From Kribbella flavida DSM 17836 (GTDB taxonomy: Bacteria; Actinomycetota; Actinomycetes; Propionibacteriales; Kribbellaceae): a stretch of DNA of 64,000 nucleotides. Positions 18,640 to 26,752 of this stretch are shown piece by piece (within the stretch, counting starts at the first letter, position 1; each line of letters starts with the position of its first letter). Below the pieces are notes generated by a model. That model saw only the letters and a program-made list of their open reading frames with translations. It did not search any database and had not been told where the DNA came from. A program made the translations under genes and the position numbers. The stretch lies in NCBI RefSeq assembly GCF_000024345.1, contig NC_013729.1, positions 1 to 64,000 on the forward strand, in the 5' to 3' direction.

Positions 18640-19239
18640 CTAATCCGGTCGGCAACCGCGGACGATGGACTCGATGACATCATCGAGTCCTCGGTCCGCG
18701 GTCTCCGGCAGCGGTACGCCGCTGACCGCCAGGCCGACGTACCCCTGCAGCGGAGCGAACACCGTCAGCGCGACCTGTTCCAGTGACCCCTCGCGGACCT
18801 CGCCCCGCCGCTGACCTTCGCTGACCAGCGCAAGACCCTGCGCGATCCACCGCTGAGCAGCGGCTCCCAGCGCCGGGGACGCCTCTGGGCTGTGCTTGGC
18901 CGAGAACATCAGGTCGACCAGCGCCGCGTTGCTGAGGCAGAAGCCGACGAAGGCGCGGGCCATGGCGTTCAGCCGCTCAGCGAACGCCGGCCCGGCCTCC
19001 TTGTCCGAAGCCGCGATGTCCGCGACGAGTCGCTCGAAGCCGTCCAGCGCCAGCGCGTCCAGCAGTGCCTGCTTGTTCGCGAAGTGGCGACTGGGCGCGC
19101 CCGGACTCACCCCTATGTCGCGGGCCAACTCCCGCAGCGACAGCGCGGTGGAGCCTCTTTCGCGCAGGACGTTCTCGGCTCGTTCGAGCAACGCCGCCCG
19201 GAGATCTCCGTGGTGGTACGGGCGCTTCGTCATGTCCAT
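18640..19239 (-). CDS. TetR/AcrR-family transcriptional regulator
   Basis: The 199-residue protein has an N-terminal TetR helix-turn-helix: KRPYHHGDLRAALLERAENV, then LRELARDIGVSPGAPSRHFANKQ-like recognition helices. The ligand domain matches the TetR_C group seen with WHG-type regulators. Start taken at ATG 19239; ATG 19233 is equally possible. It is divergent from the SDR gene at 19331, and a perfect 17-bp palindrome (19272-19288) lies between them, so it probably represses that gene and itself. Confidence 0.9.
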   Translation of the reverse strand: MDMTKRPYHHGDLRAALLERAENVLRERGSTALSLRELARDIGVSPGAPSRHFANKQALLDALALDGFERLVADIAASDKEAGPAFAERLNAMARAFVGFCLSNAALVDLMFSAKHSPEASPALGAAAQRWIAQGLALVSEGQRRGEVREGSLEQVALTVFAPLQGYVGLAVSGVPLPETADRGLDDVIESIVRGCRPD

Positions 19240-19270
19240 CAGCTTAGTCGCGAGGGCCGCCTTGTGATCA

Positions 19271-19299
19271 TTGACTACATTGTAGTCACCGCATACATT
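19271..19299 (+). promoter_or_regulatory. SDR promoter with overlapping TetR operator
   Basis: TTGACT (19271-19276) and TACATT (19294-19299), 17 bp apart, form a good sigma70-type promoter. The operator TGACTACA-T-TGTAGTCA (19272-19288) is a perfect palindrome that covers the -35 hexamer and spacer, so a bound TetR dimer would block RNA polymerase. Confidence 0.75.
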
Positions 19300-19330
19300 G
19301 GCTGCAGGATCACCGACCCAGGAGGACCAG

Positions 19331-20272
19331 ATGCCCCGCATACCCCTCAATTTCACCGTGCCGGACCTCACGGGGCAGCGTGCCGTGGTCACCGGCGCCA
19401 GCGACGGCATCGGCCTCGGGATCGCCACCCGGCTGGCCGCGGCTGGGGCCGAGGTGGTGCTCCCGGTACGGAACCGCCGCAAAGGCGAAGCCGCTGTCGC
19501 CGCGATCCGGCAGGCGGCCCCGGCCGCCGCGGTGTCGCTGCTCGACCTCGACCTGTCGTCGCTCGACGCGGTCGCAGCCCTCGGTGACACCCTGCGCCAG
19601 GCCGGCCGGCCGATCCACCTTCTGGTCAACAACGCCGGCGTGATGACGCCGCCCGACCGCCAGACGACCGACGACGGGTTCGAGCTGCAGTTCGGCACGA
19701 ACCATCTGGGCCACTTCGCTCTGGTGGCCCAGCTGTTTCCGCTGCTGCGGGCCGGCCGCGCCCGGGTGACCTCGCAGATCAGCATCGCGGCCAACCGGGG
19801 CGCCATCAACTGGGCCGACCTGAACTGGGACCGCTCGTACAACGGCATGAAGGCCTACCGGCAGTCGAAGATCACCTTCGGGCTTTTCGCCCTCGAGCTC
19901 GACCGCCGCAGCCGGGCCGCAGGCTGGGGCATCACCAGCAACCTCTCCCACCCCGGCGTCGCCCCGACGAACCTGCTCGCCGCCCGCCCCGAAGTGGGGC
20001 GCGATCACGAGACCCTGGGCCGCAAACTCATCAGCGCCCTGTCCGCCCGCGGCATCCTGCTCGGGACCGTCGAGTCCGCCGGCTTCCCCGCCCTGTACGC
20101 CGCCACCTCCACCGAGGCCGAGGGCGCCCGCCTCTACGGCCCCAGCGGCCCCGGCCACGTCGGCGGCCCGCCCGCCGAACAGAAGCTCTACTCCCCTCTC
20201 AGCAACCTCGAGGAAGCCCGACGCGTCTGGCAGCTCTCCGAAGAACTGACGAAGGTGTCGCTCCCAGCCTGA
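19331..20272 (+). CDS. Short-chain dehydrogenase/reductase (retinol-dehydrogenase-like)
   Basis: The 313-residue NAD(P)-dependent oxidoreductase shows the Rossmann motif TGASDGIG, the NNAG motif and the catalytic YRQSK (YxxxK). Its extended length and C-terminal region are typical of the WWOX/retinol-dehydrogenase-like subgroup. Substrate unknown. The ATG at 19331 follows AGGAGG (19320-19325) at 5 bp. Regulation by the divergent TetR is predicted from the palindrome. The substrate is possibly the TetR inducer or a derivative. Confidence 0.9.
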   Translation: MPRIPLNFTVPDLTGQRAVVTGASDGIGLGIATRLAAAGAEVVLPVRNRRKGEAAVAAIRQAAPAAAVSLLDLDLSSLDAVAALGDTLRQAGRPIHLLVNNAGVMTPPDRQTTDDGFELQFGTNHLGHFALVAQLFPLLRAGRARVTSQISIAANRGAINWADLNWDRSYNGMKAYRQSKITFGLFALELDRRSRAAGWGITSNLSHPGVAPTNLLAARPEVGRDHETLGRKLISALSARGILLGTVESAGFPALYAATSTEAEGARLYGPSGPGHVGGPPAEQKLYSPLSNLEEARRVWQLSEELTKVSLPA

Positions 20273-20429
20273 AAGCAGCGGTCATGAGCTCGCGGTAGCC
20301 GGCGGGCAGCTGGACACCCGACGCTGCTTCGGCCGCGTGGACGGCGTCGTGGGTGCGCCGGGTGAGGTCCGTGTCGACGACGAAGAAGGCGTGCGAGCTG
20401 CGTGGCGTCATCCGGGCAACGTGCCGCAC
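20199..20429 (-). CDS. Possible small hypothetical protein
   Basis: A 76-residue frame whose 3' end overlaps the SDR 3' end by 74 bp. Part of it ([20 protein letters not shown], then [16 protein letters not shown]) reads like protein rather than shadow, but the C-terminus is Arg-rich and antisense to SDR. It could be a truncated gene whose tail was lost. No family recognised; low confidence. Confidence 0.28.
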   Translation of the reverse strand: MRHVARMTPRSSHAFFVVDTDLTRRTHDAVHAAEAASGVQLPAGYRELMTAAFRLGATPSSVLRRAARRVGLPRGC

Positions 20430-20579
20430 CGGCGGACGGATGGTGCGGCGCGGCCGGCGATGCTTCAGGCGACGAGGCGGTTGCGGGCCGTGGCGCGGCT
20501 TCGGTGCGGGCGCCGGGCGAGAAGCACGGAGAGTGGAAGGTTATCCACAGGCTGTGGATCAACTGGTGGATATCCACAA
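20430..20579. promoter_or_regulatory. DnaA-box cluster outside oriC
   Basis: The end of this gap carries TTATCCACA (20541-20549, perfect consensus), TGTGGATCA (20553-20561, opposite orientation, one mismatch) and ATATCCACA (20570-20578, one mismatch), the last within a 12-bp palindrome GTGGATATCCAC (20566-20577). Three boxes in 38 bp touching the stop of the pentapeptide gene are unlikely by chance. The rest of the gap shows nothing. Confidence 0.65.
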
Positions 20580-21191
20580 TCAGGGCCGCACGTCCAGGCC
20601 CAGGGCCTGCGCGATCACCATCGCCTGAGGCAGGTCGATGACGGCCTGCCGGAGCTCGACGGTGAGCGGATCGAGCGACGACAGGTCGGAGCCGCGGAGG
20701 TCGCAGCCGGTCAGATCCGCCCGGTGCAGCATGGCTCCGGACAGGTCGACGTCGCGCAGGACCGCCTTCGCGGCGCGCACGCCGGTCAGGTCGGCCTCGC
20801 GCAGCTTCACGCCGCGGAACTCGGTGGCCCGCAGGTCCGCGCCGGGCAGACCGGCGAACGACCAGTCGCCAGCCTCGACCTTGAGCAGGTTGTAGGTGCA
20901 GTCGTCGAAGAAGCTGCCCATCAGCTTGCACCGGGTGAATGTGGTGTCGAAGAACGAGCAGCGCACGAACGTGCAGTTCACGAACGCGGCGTCGGTGTGC
21001 GTGGAGGCGTTGAACCGGACGCCGCGGAAGGTGCACTGCTCGAAGACGCCACCGGTGTTCGCCACCTCGGTCAGGTCGCTGTCGATGAACAGCACCCGGG
21101 TGTAGGTCTGCCCGGACGGGTCCGCGTCGTCCCAGTCCCGGACGGTCGAGTCGGTCGCGGGCGCGGGACGCCCGTGCAGGCGGTCGGCCAC
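20580..21191 (-). CDS. Pentapeptide-repeat protein
   Basis: The 203-residue protein consists largely of A(D/N)LxX-type repeats, for example LPGADLRATEFRGVKLREAD and ADLTGCDLRGSDL, with an aromatic variant in the first half (CTFVRCSFFDTTF). Such proteins form a right-handed quadrilateral beta helix; some (MfpA, Qnr) mimic DNA and protect gyrase, others have unknown roles. The GTG at 21191 has AGGAG upstream. The N-terminal 30 residues are outside the helix. A gyrase link here is only a possibility; gyrBA lie 6-10 kb away. Confidence 0.88.
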   Translation of the reverse strand: MADRLHGRPAPATDSTVRDWDDADPSGQTYTRVLFIDSDLTEVANTGGVFEQCTFRGVRFNASTHTDAAFVNCTFVRCSFFDTTFTRCKLMGSFFDDCTYNLLKVEAGDWSFAGLPGADLRATEFRGVKLREADLTGVRAAKAVLRDVDLSGAMLHRADLTGCDLRGSDLSSLDPLTVELRQAVIDLPQAMVIAQALGLDVRP

Positions 21192-21340
21192 AGCACTCCT
21201 CTCCAGGCCCGCCGGAGCGGGGTTGTCCACAGGCCTCCGGGGCGAGGGCGGCCGGCCGCGCGCTGCGGCATGACTGCATTGTGACGACCTCGACGGACAA
21301 AGTTGAGAGGATCGACAACGACAGCGGGCACGATGGGGAA

Positions 21341-22246
21341 ATGACGGAACGGGTGATGGTCTTCGGCGCCGGCGGCTTCCTCGGGAGCCGGATCTGCGCA
21401 CTGCTGGACGAGCGGGGGATCGAGCACCGCGGCATGAGTCGCAGCACGGGCGACCCGCACCGGCAGTTCGACCTCGCCGAAGGGCACTGCTACGCCCTCG
21501 ACGCGCTGCTGTCCCTGTACAAGCCGACGGTCATCGTCAACGCGGCCGGCGCGACCCAGGGCGACGCGGTCGAGCTGACCCGCGGCAACGTGGTCGCGGT
21601 GGAGGCGTTGCTGGCCGCGATGCACCGGACCGCGAACAACGCGCGGTTCCTCCACATCGGCTCCGCCGCGGAGTACGGCGGGGCGCCGCGCGGCACCAGC
21701 CAGGACGAGCAGTTCGAGCCGGGGCCGGGAGCGGCGTACGGGCTGACCAAGCTCGCCGGGTCGGAGCTGGTCCTGCGGGCGCAGCGCAACGGCGCGGACG
21801 CGGTGGTGCTGCGGTCGTTCAACATCAGCGGGCCGGGCTCCCCCGCGAGCACGCTGCTCGGCCGGGTCGTGCGGCAGTTGGGCACGACGGACACGCTGGA
21901 GACCGGGTCGCTCGAGGCCTGGCGCGACTACGTCGACGTGCGCGACGTCGCCGAGGCGGTGTTCGCGGTGGCGACCACGGAGGAGAAGCCGCCGCCGGTG
22001 CTGAACGTGGGCTCCGGGCAGGCGACGCTGGCGCGGGAGGTGGTGCACCGGCTGGTCGAGCTCAGCGGGACCGACACGAAGGTGGTCGAGGGGCAGGTGC
22101 ACGACGGGCACGCCGGCTCCCCCGCGGACACCGTGCCGTGGCAGCAGGCCGACACCACGTTGATCGAGAAGCAGTTCGGCTGGAGCTGCCAGGTCTCGCT
22201 CGACCAGTCGCTGACCGACACCTGGGCGGGCCGCGAGCAGGACTGA
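21341..22246 (+). CDS. NAD-dependent epimerase/dehydratase
   Basis: The 301-residue extended SDR has the N-terminal nucleotide motif VFGAGGFLG, NAAGATQGD, the Ser in IGSAAEYGG and the catalytic YGLTK (YxxxK). It resembles sugar-nucleotide epimerases, dehydratases or reductases (GalE/RmlD group). Start uncertain: ATG 21341 gives the family-like MTERVMVFGAGG, while a GTG at 21281 would add 20 residues. No sugar cluster surrounds it, so the substrate is unknown. It ends 41 bp before a PP2C-like gene on the same strand. Confidence 0.87.
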   Translation: MTERVMVFGAGGFLGSRICALLDERGIEHRGMSRSTGDPHRQFDLAEGHCYALDALLSLYKPTVIVNAAGATQGDAVELTRGNVVAVEALLAAMHRTANNARFLHIGSAAEYGGAPRGTSQDEQFEPGPGAAYGLTKLAGSELVLRAQRNGADAVVLRSFNISGPGSPASTLLGRVVRQLGTTDTLETGSLEAWRDYVDVRDVAEAVFAVATTEEKPPPVLNVGSGQATLAREVVHRLVELSGTDTKVVEGQVHDGHAGSPADTVPWQQADTTLIEKQFGWSCQVSLDQSLTDTWAGREQD

Positions 22247-22287
22247 CCCCTCCACCCATCGTCGGCCGCCCACGGTTGAATGGAGTC

Positions 22288-23064
22288 GTGGAGAGCTGGT
22301 CGGTGTGTGAGGCGGCGCCTGATCGAGAGCCGGCCGGTGGGAACGAGGATCTGGCGCTGGTGGGGCCGGACTTCGTCGTGGTGCTGGACGGGGCGACCGC
22401 GCCGCGGGGCGTTGACTCCGGATGCCGGCACGACGTGGCCTGGCTGGTCCGTCGGCTCGGCGCGGAGCTCGCAACTCCCCTGGTCGGGCGGTCAGTCGCG
22501 CCGTTGCCGGATCTGCTCGCGGACGCGATCACCGCGGTCGGCGCCTCGCACGCGAACCACTGCGACCTGACGAATCCCGACAGCCCGTCGTCGACGGTCT
22601 CAATGGTCCGGGTCGGGCCGGACGTCGTGGAGCATCTCGTGCTGGCGGACTCACCGGTGGTGCTGCGGGCGCCGGACGGTCGGGTCACCCTGGTCGCCGA
22701 CGACCGGATCGACCACTTGCCGGAGTACACCCTGGAGAGCGTTCGGCGGTTGCGGAACCAGCCGGGCGGGTTCTGGGTGGCGAGCACCGAGCCGAAGGCG
22801 GCGTACGAGGCGGTGCGGGGTGCGACGGAGCGGGACCAGGTCGAGGTGTTCGCGGTGCTGAGCGACGGGGCCTCGCGGTACGCCGAGCGGTACGGGCACT
22901 CGTGGCAGGAGCTGGTCGCGGTGCTGGAGGCCAGCGGTCCGCGAGGGTTGGTCGATCGGGTGCGCGCCTACGACACGGCGGCGGCGATCGGCAGTTTCCG
23001 CGGGAAACGGCACGACGACGCGACGGCGGTGCTCTGCCGCCTTGGCCGTCGCGCCGAAGGTTGA
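22288..23064 (+). CDS. PP2C-like protein phosphatase-fold protein
   Basis: The 258-residue protein reads as a divergent PP2C domain: an early GGNEDLALVG, the metal-type FVVVLDGATAPRG (DG), a central LADSPVVL and a late AVLSDGASRY plus KRHDDATAVL (the DD pair of the last metal site). These match the aspartates of Mg/Mn-dependent Ser/Thr phosphatases, although the first Asp pattern is atypical. The GTG at 22288 has TGGAG in front. Target unknown; PknB in this window is one possible counterpart, without evidence. Confidence 0.75.
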   Translation: MESWSVCEAAPDREPAGGNEDLALVGPDFVVVLDGATAPRGVDSGCRHDVAWLVRRLGAELATPLVGRSVAPLPDLLADAITAVGASHANHCDLTNPDSPSSTVSMVRVGPDVVEHLVLADSPVVLRAPDGRVTLVADDRIDHLPEYTLESVRRLRNQPGGFWVASTEPKAAYEAVRGATERDQVEVFAVLSDGASRYAERYGHSWQELVAVLEASGPRGLVDRVRAYDTAAAIGSFRGKRHDDATAVLCRLGRRAEG

Positions 23065-23125
23065 CGACTGCGAGTTGTGTGGTGCAGGCCGCCTGGGACG
23101 GAGAGCCCGGCCGGCGACGCGCCCG

Positions 23126-24340
23126 TCAGCGGCCGGTGCCCCCGGGGGAGTCGGTGTGCGGACCCGACTCGCGGGTTGGAGTGGGGGGCTCCGGGTGGTC
23201 GGCGCGAGGCGCCTGCGGGCCAGTGCTGTAGGGCGGCAGCGGAGCGTTCGGGCTGGAGCCGGTCGTGCCTCCGTAGCCGCCAGGCCCGTACGGGCCGGGC
23301 TGGTGCAGCCCTTGCCCGCCGGTCCAGGTCGCCGGCGCCTGGTAGCCGAAGCCTCGGGGGTCCTGTGCACCGGGCAGCGCCTGGCTCGGACGGGGCGCGT
23401 ACTGCGGGGTGGTGTCCTGCGGCCGCAGGTAGGACGGGGAAGTGGCCGGCAGCGGCGGCCCGAGCGGCACGCCGGTCGCGGGCATGCGGGCGTCGTACCA
23501 GCCGGAGACGCGCAGGAGCAGCAGCGACAGCATGGTGCCGGCGATGACCAGCAGCACCGTGCCGACGGTGAAGCCGATGTTCACCCCCAGCGCGAGCCGG
23601 ACCAGGTAGTCCTGCAGGTCGTAGATGTCGACGTAGTCGCCGGAGGCGCTGGCGGCATCCGCCCGGTCGACGAGCCGGACCACCCAGCCGATGAAGCTGA
23701 CGACGGCGTAGGCGCCTCCCCCGACGGCGATGACGCAGAACGCGACCCAGGCCGCCCACCAGCCGTACAGCAGTCCGCGGACCTGGCCGGAGCGTGCCAC
23801 TCCCGGCTGGTTCGGCGGTTCGCTGGCGCGGACGACGTCCTCCACCACCTGCAGCGGGTACCAGAACTGGACGATCGGGCAGATCCAGCTGCCGACGACC
23901 CATCCCGGCGAGTGCCGGTGGACGCCCTGAGCCGGGACGCCCTGGTACGTGCCGTGGAGCGGATTGAGGACCTCGGTGTTCTCCCGCGCTTGCCGGACCC
24001 AGACCATCACGACGATTCCGGCCGCGAGAAAGGCGTAGCCGAGCAGGTTGAGCATCGTCCCGCTGCCCGCCACGGCCTGGGCGCCGCGCTCGATCTCCTC
24101 GTCGGAGAGCAGTCCGTAGACCAGGCTCTTGACCTCGTCGTACGACGACCAGAGCAGCACGGCCTGAATCCCGCTGACCACGGTCGTGGCGGCCATCAGC
24201 GCGATGGTGACCAGGGTGAGCCGGCGCATCGAGCGGTACTTCGCCCGCGACGTGCCGGGCAGCGGGTAACCGCCCTGGAACTGACCGACGTGCTGAGCAT
24301 GACCCTGGTACTGACCTGGGCCCGGATACGGCTGACTCAC
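23126..24340 (-). CDS. DUF4328 membrane protein (copy A)
   Basis: The 404-residue protein has four to five membrane segments and the DUF4328 core VGSWICPIVQFWYPLQVVED, flanked by an N-terminal Gln/Gly/Tyr-rich tail and a C-terminal Pro/Gly/Tyr-rich tail. The GTG at 24340 is preferred because GGAGGTGG precedes it and the product then begins VSQPYPGPGQYQG; a GTG at 24349 is possible. Two paralogues (35069 and 37431) share the WYP(K/L)Q(V/I)V(E/D)DV motif. Function unknown. Confidence 0.85.
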   Translation of the reverse strand: MSQPYPGPGQYQGHAQHVGQFQGGYPLPGTSRAKYRSMRRLTLVTIALMAATTVVSGIQAVLLWSSYDEVKSLVYGLLSDEEIERGAQAVAGSGTMLNLLGYAFLAAGIVVMVWVRQARENTEVLNPLHGTYQGVPAQGVHRHSPGWVVGSWICPIVQFWYPLQVVEDVVRASEPPNQPGVARSGQVRGLLYGWWAAWVAFCVIAVGGGAYAVVSFIGWVVRLVDRADAASASGDYVDIYDLQDYLVRLALGVNIGFTVGTVLLVIAGTMLSLLLLRVSGWYDARMPATGVPLGPPLPATSPSYLRPQDTTPQYAPRPSQALPGAQDPRGFGYQAPATWTGGQGLHQPGPYGPGGYGGTTGSSPNAPLPPYSTGPQAPRADHPEPPTPTRESGPHTDSPGGTGR

Positions 24341-24443
24341 GATCTCCACCTCCCCAGGTCGCCGTTACGAACAAAGCTATCGCAGCACCGGTGCGTCCCC
24401 AGAGTTGTCCACAGGCCTCACCAGGCTCAGCCCCTGCGGTCGC

Positions 24444-25985
24444 TCAGACCGAGGCGAACGCCGCCTGCGCCGCGGGCAGGGCCATCGCGCGATCGGCGGC
24501 GGAGAGACCCAGCCGGGTCCGCCGGTCCAGTAGGTCGTCCTCGGTCAGCGCGCCTTCGTGGCGGACGGCGAAGCGGAACTCGGCGTGCGTCGTCGCCAGC
24601 CCCGGCGCCACCGGCGCCAGCAAGGCCGGGTCGCCCGCGATCACGTCCGGGGCCTCGACTCCGTACCGCTGGACGAAGCGCGCCGGCGCCCGGACCGCCG
24701 CCAGCTGGACCCGGTCGGCGGCACCGACGAGCGGGATCCGGTGGGTCAGGCACGGCCGGCGCACCTCGAGCGACGACTGGGCCAGCGCGGTGTCGAGCGC
24801 GTCCTGCGCCATCCGCCGGTACGTCGTGAGCTTGCCGCCGACGATCGTCACCACCCCGTCGGGGCTGGTGATCACCGCGTGCCGGCGGGAGATGTCGGCC
24901 GACTTGTCCTCGCCCCGGTGATGCCCGGTGTCGAGCAATGGCCGCAGTCCGGCGTACGTGCCGAGCAGGTCCGCCCGGGTCAGCGGCTCCCGCACGGCCG
25001 TGTTGATCGTGCCGAGCAGGAAGTCGATCTCCGCGTCGGTGGCCACCGGTACGTCGCTGACCGGTCCCGGCGCCTCCTCGTCGGTGAGGCCGACGTAGAC
25101 CCGGTCGTCCGGCGCCGGGATCGCCATCACCACCCGGCGGACCTGGCCCGGCACCGGCACGGTCAGCACGGCGGACAAGCCACCGAACGCGGACTGCGGC
25201 AGGACGAGGTGCGTCCCGCGGCTCGGCCGCAGTTTGATGCCGGCGGCGACCTGGTCGGCCCAGATGCCACCGGCGTTCACGACGACCCGGGCGTCCACGT
25301 CGATCCGCCGGCCGGTCAGCTGGTCGACGACGACGGCACCCCGGCCGGTCACCTGCTCGGCAGCGCACCGGGTCAGCACGCGGGCGCCGTACAGGGCGGC
25401 GGTGCGAGCGATCGCGACGACCAGCCGCGCGTCGTCGTACAGCTGGCCGTCCCAGGTGAGGAAGCCGCCGCGCAGGCCGTTCGGCGCGACAGTGGGCGCG
25501 TAGCGCAGGACCTCCGCGGAACTGACCCGGCGGGAGTGCGGCAGGTAGTCGTCGCTGGTGTGCGCGAAGGTCCGCAGCACGTCGCCGCCGAGAAAGGCCG
25601 ACCGCAGCATGGCCGCCTGCGCGAACCTTGCTCCCGGCAACCAAGGCGCGACCTGCGGCACCGGGTGCACCAGGTGCGGCGCGGTCGTCTTCATCAGGAT
25701 GCCGCGCTCGACGGCGCTCTCGTAGGCGATCCCGACGTGACCGGACGCCAGGTACCGCAGTCCGCCGTGCACCAGCTTGGAGCTCCAGCGACTGGTGCCG
25801 AAGGCGAGGTCGTGCTTCTCCACCAGGGCAACGGTCAGGCCGCGGGCGGCCGCGTCCAGGGCGACGCCGGTGCCCGTCACGCCGCCGCCGACGACCAGCA
25901 CGTCGACCTTGCGGTGCGTGTCGAGCCAGTCGAGCTCCTTGGCTCGCCGGGCGGCGTTCAGACTGGCGTTGCCCACGGAGATCAT
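24444..25985 (-). CDS. glpD: Glycerol-3-phosphate dehydrogenase, FAD-dependent
   Basis: GlpD oxidises sn-glycerol 3-phosphate to dihydroxyacetone phosphate and passes electrons to quinone at the membrane. The 513-residue protein has the FAD motif VLVVGGGVTGTGVALDAAAR, the typical FGTSRWSSKLVHGGLRYL, and IVGGKLTTYRRMA. Its ATG overlaps the TetR stop by 4 bp, so the two are co-translated. The neighbouring divergent FAD-linked oxidase and TetR repeat a group also seen in mycobacteria (Rv2249c-Rv2251 as remembered), suggesting a role in lipid or glycerol-lipid metabolism rather than glycerol catabolism alone. Confidence 0.95.
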   Translation of the reverse strand: MISVGNASLNAARRAKELDWLDTHRKVDVLVVGGGVTGTGVALDAAARGLTVALVEKHDLAFGTSRWSSKLVHGGLRYLASGHVGIAYESAVERGILMKTTAPHLVHPVPQVAPWLPGARFAQAAMLRSAFLGGDVLRTFAHTSDDYLPHSRRVSSAEVLRYAPTVAPNGLRGGFLTWDGQLYDDARLVVAIARTAALYGARVLTRCAAEQVTGRGAVVVDQLTGRRIDVDARVVVNAGGIWADQVAAGIKLRPSRGTHLVLPQSAFGGLSAVLTVPVPGQVRRVVMAIPAPDDRVYVGLTDEEAPGPVSDVPVATDAEIDFLLGTINTAVREPLTRADLLGTYAGLRPLLDTGHHRGEDKSADISRRHAVITSPDGVVTIVGGKLTTYRRMAQDALDTALAQSSLEVRRPCLTHRIPLVGAADRVQLAAVRAPARFVQRYGVEAPDVIAGDPALLAPVAPGLATTHAEFRFAVRHEGALTEDDLLDRRTRLGLSAADRAMALPAAQAAFASV

Positions 25986-26635
25986 GGCGTCGGATCCGGC
26001 ACCAGGTAGCGGGTCAGCATGGTCCGGAGCTCGTCGTCCAGCCGCGGATACTCGTCCGCCGTGGCCAGCACCGGACCGGACACCGCCGAGGCGAGCGAGA
26101 CCAGGATGATCTGCCGCGACAGCCAGTCCGGGTCGCCGGCGCGGATCGAGCCGTCCGCCTGGCCGGCCTTGATGCCCTCGGCGACCAGGGCGAGGTGGGC
26201 GACCGTGCTGCTGCCCCGCCGCTCCAGCAAGTACGGCGTGAGGAACTCCGGGTCGAGCTCGATGATCTTGCGCATCAGCGGGTGGGTGCGGGTCTTCGCG
26301 ACGACCTCGACGACTCCTTCGACCAGCCGGGCGCGCCCGTCGACCGCGTCGGGCTGGAAGGCGGAGACCAGGGCGGTGGTCCACTCCCGGGTCATCAGCG
26401 CGGCGACGACGGCCTGCACGTTCGGCCACCGGCGGTACAGCGTCGCGCGGGACACCTCGGCGTGCCGGGCGATGTCGGCCATCGTCATCCGGCGCATGCC
26501 GATCGCGAGCAGCAGTTCGTACGCCGCGTCGAGGATGCGCTGCTCGCCGATCGCGTTGGCGGGGGCCGGCCGGCCGGTGGGCGCGGGGTCGGTGCCGGTG
26601 GCGGCGGAAGCGAAATCGCTGCTACGCTGAGACAT
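25982..26635 (-). CDS. TetR-family regulator of the glpD/FAD-oxidase locus
   Basis: The 217-residue protein has the TetR DNA-binding domain (ILDAAYELLLAIGMRRMTMA, then IARHAEVSRATLYRRW) and a C-terminal all-helical domain. ATG 26635 is chosen; the GTG one codon upstream is equally possible, and no ribosome site is present, so the message may be leaderless. A CAGAGT-N9-ACTCTG inverted repeat (26643-26663) lies directly upstream. It overlaps glpD by 4 bp and is divergent from the oxidase gene. Confidence 0.9.
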   Translation of the reverse strand: MSQRSSDFASAATGTDPAPTGRPAPANAIGEQRILDAAYELLLAIGMRRMTMADIARHAEVSRATLYRRWPNVQAVVAALMTREWTTALVSAFQPDAVDGRARLVEGVVEVVAKTRTHPLMRKIIELDPEFLTPYLLERRGSSTVAHLALVAEGIKAGQADGSIRAGDPDWLSRQIILVSLASAVSGPVLATADEYPRLDDELRTMLTRYLVPDPTP

Positions 26636-26642
26636 CACGCGT

Positions 26643-26663
26643 CAGAGTGTATCAGCGACTCTG
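26643..26663. promoter_or_regulatory. Candidate TetR operator between glpD operon and FAD-oxidase
   Basis: CAGAGT (26643-26648) and ACTCTG (26658-26663) form a 21-bp inverted repeat with a 9-bp spacer, 8 bp before the TetR start and about 90 bp before the divergent oxidase. The position and symmetry fit an autoregulatory TetR site. Confidence 0.5.
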
Positions 26664-26752
26664 GTGCCGCGGGAACGGTCCGGCGAGGTGGGGACCAGGG
26701 GGTTCCACCTCGCCGGACGCTACCCCCGAAGCCGTCCGATGGGGAGTGCACG

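Noticed and set aside
25628..26752. 375-residue N-terminal extension of the FAD oxidase
   Set aside because: It runs antisense through TetR and glpD; ATG 26753 has a proper ribosome site.
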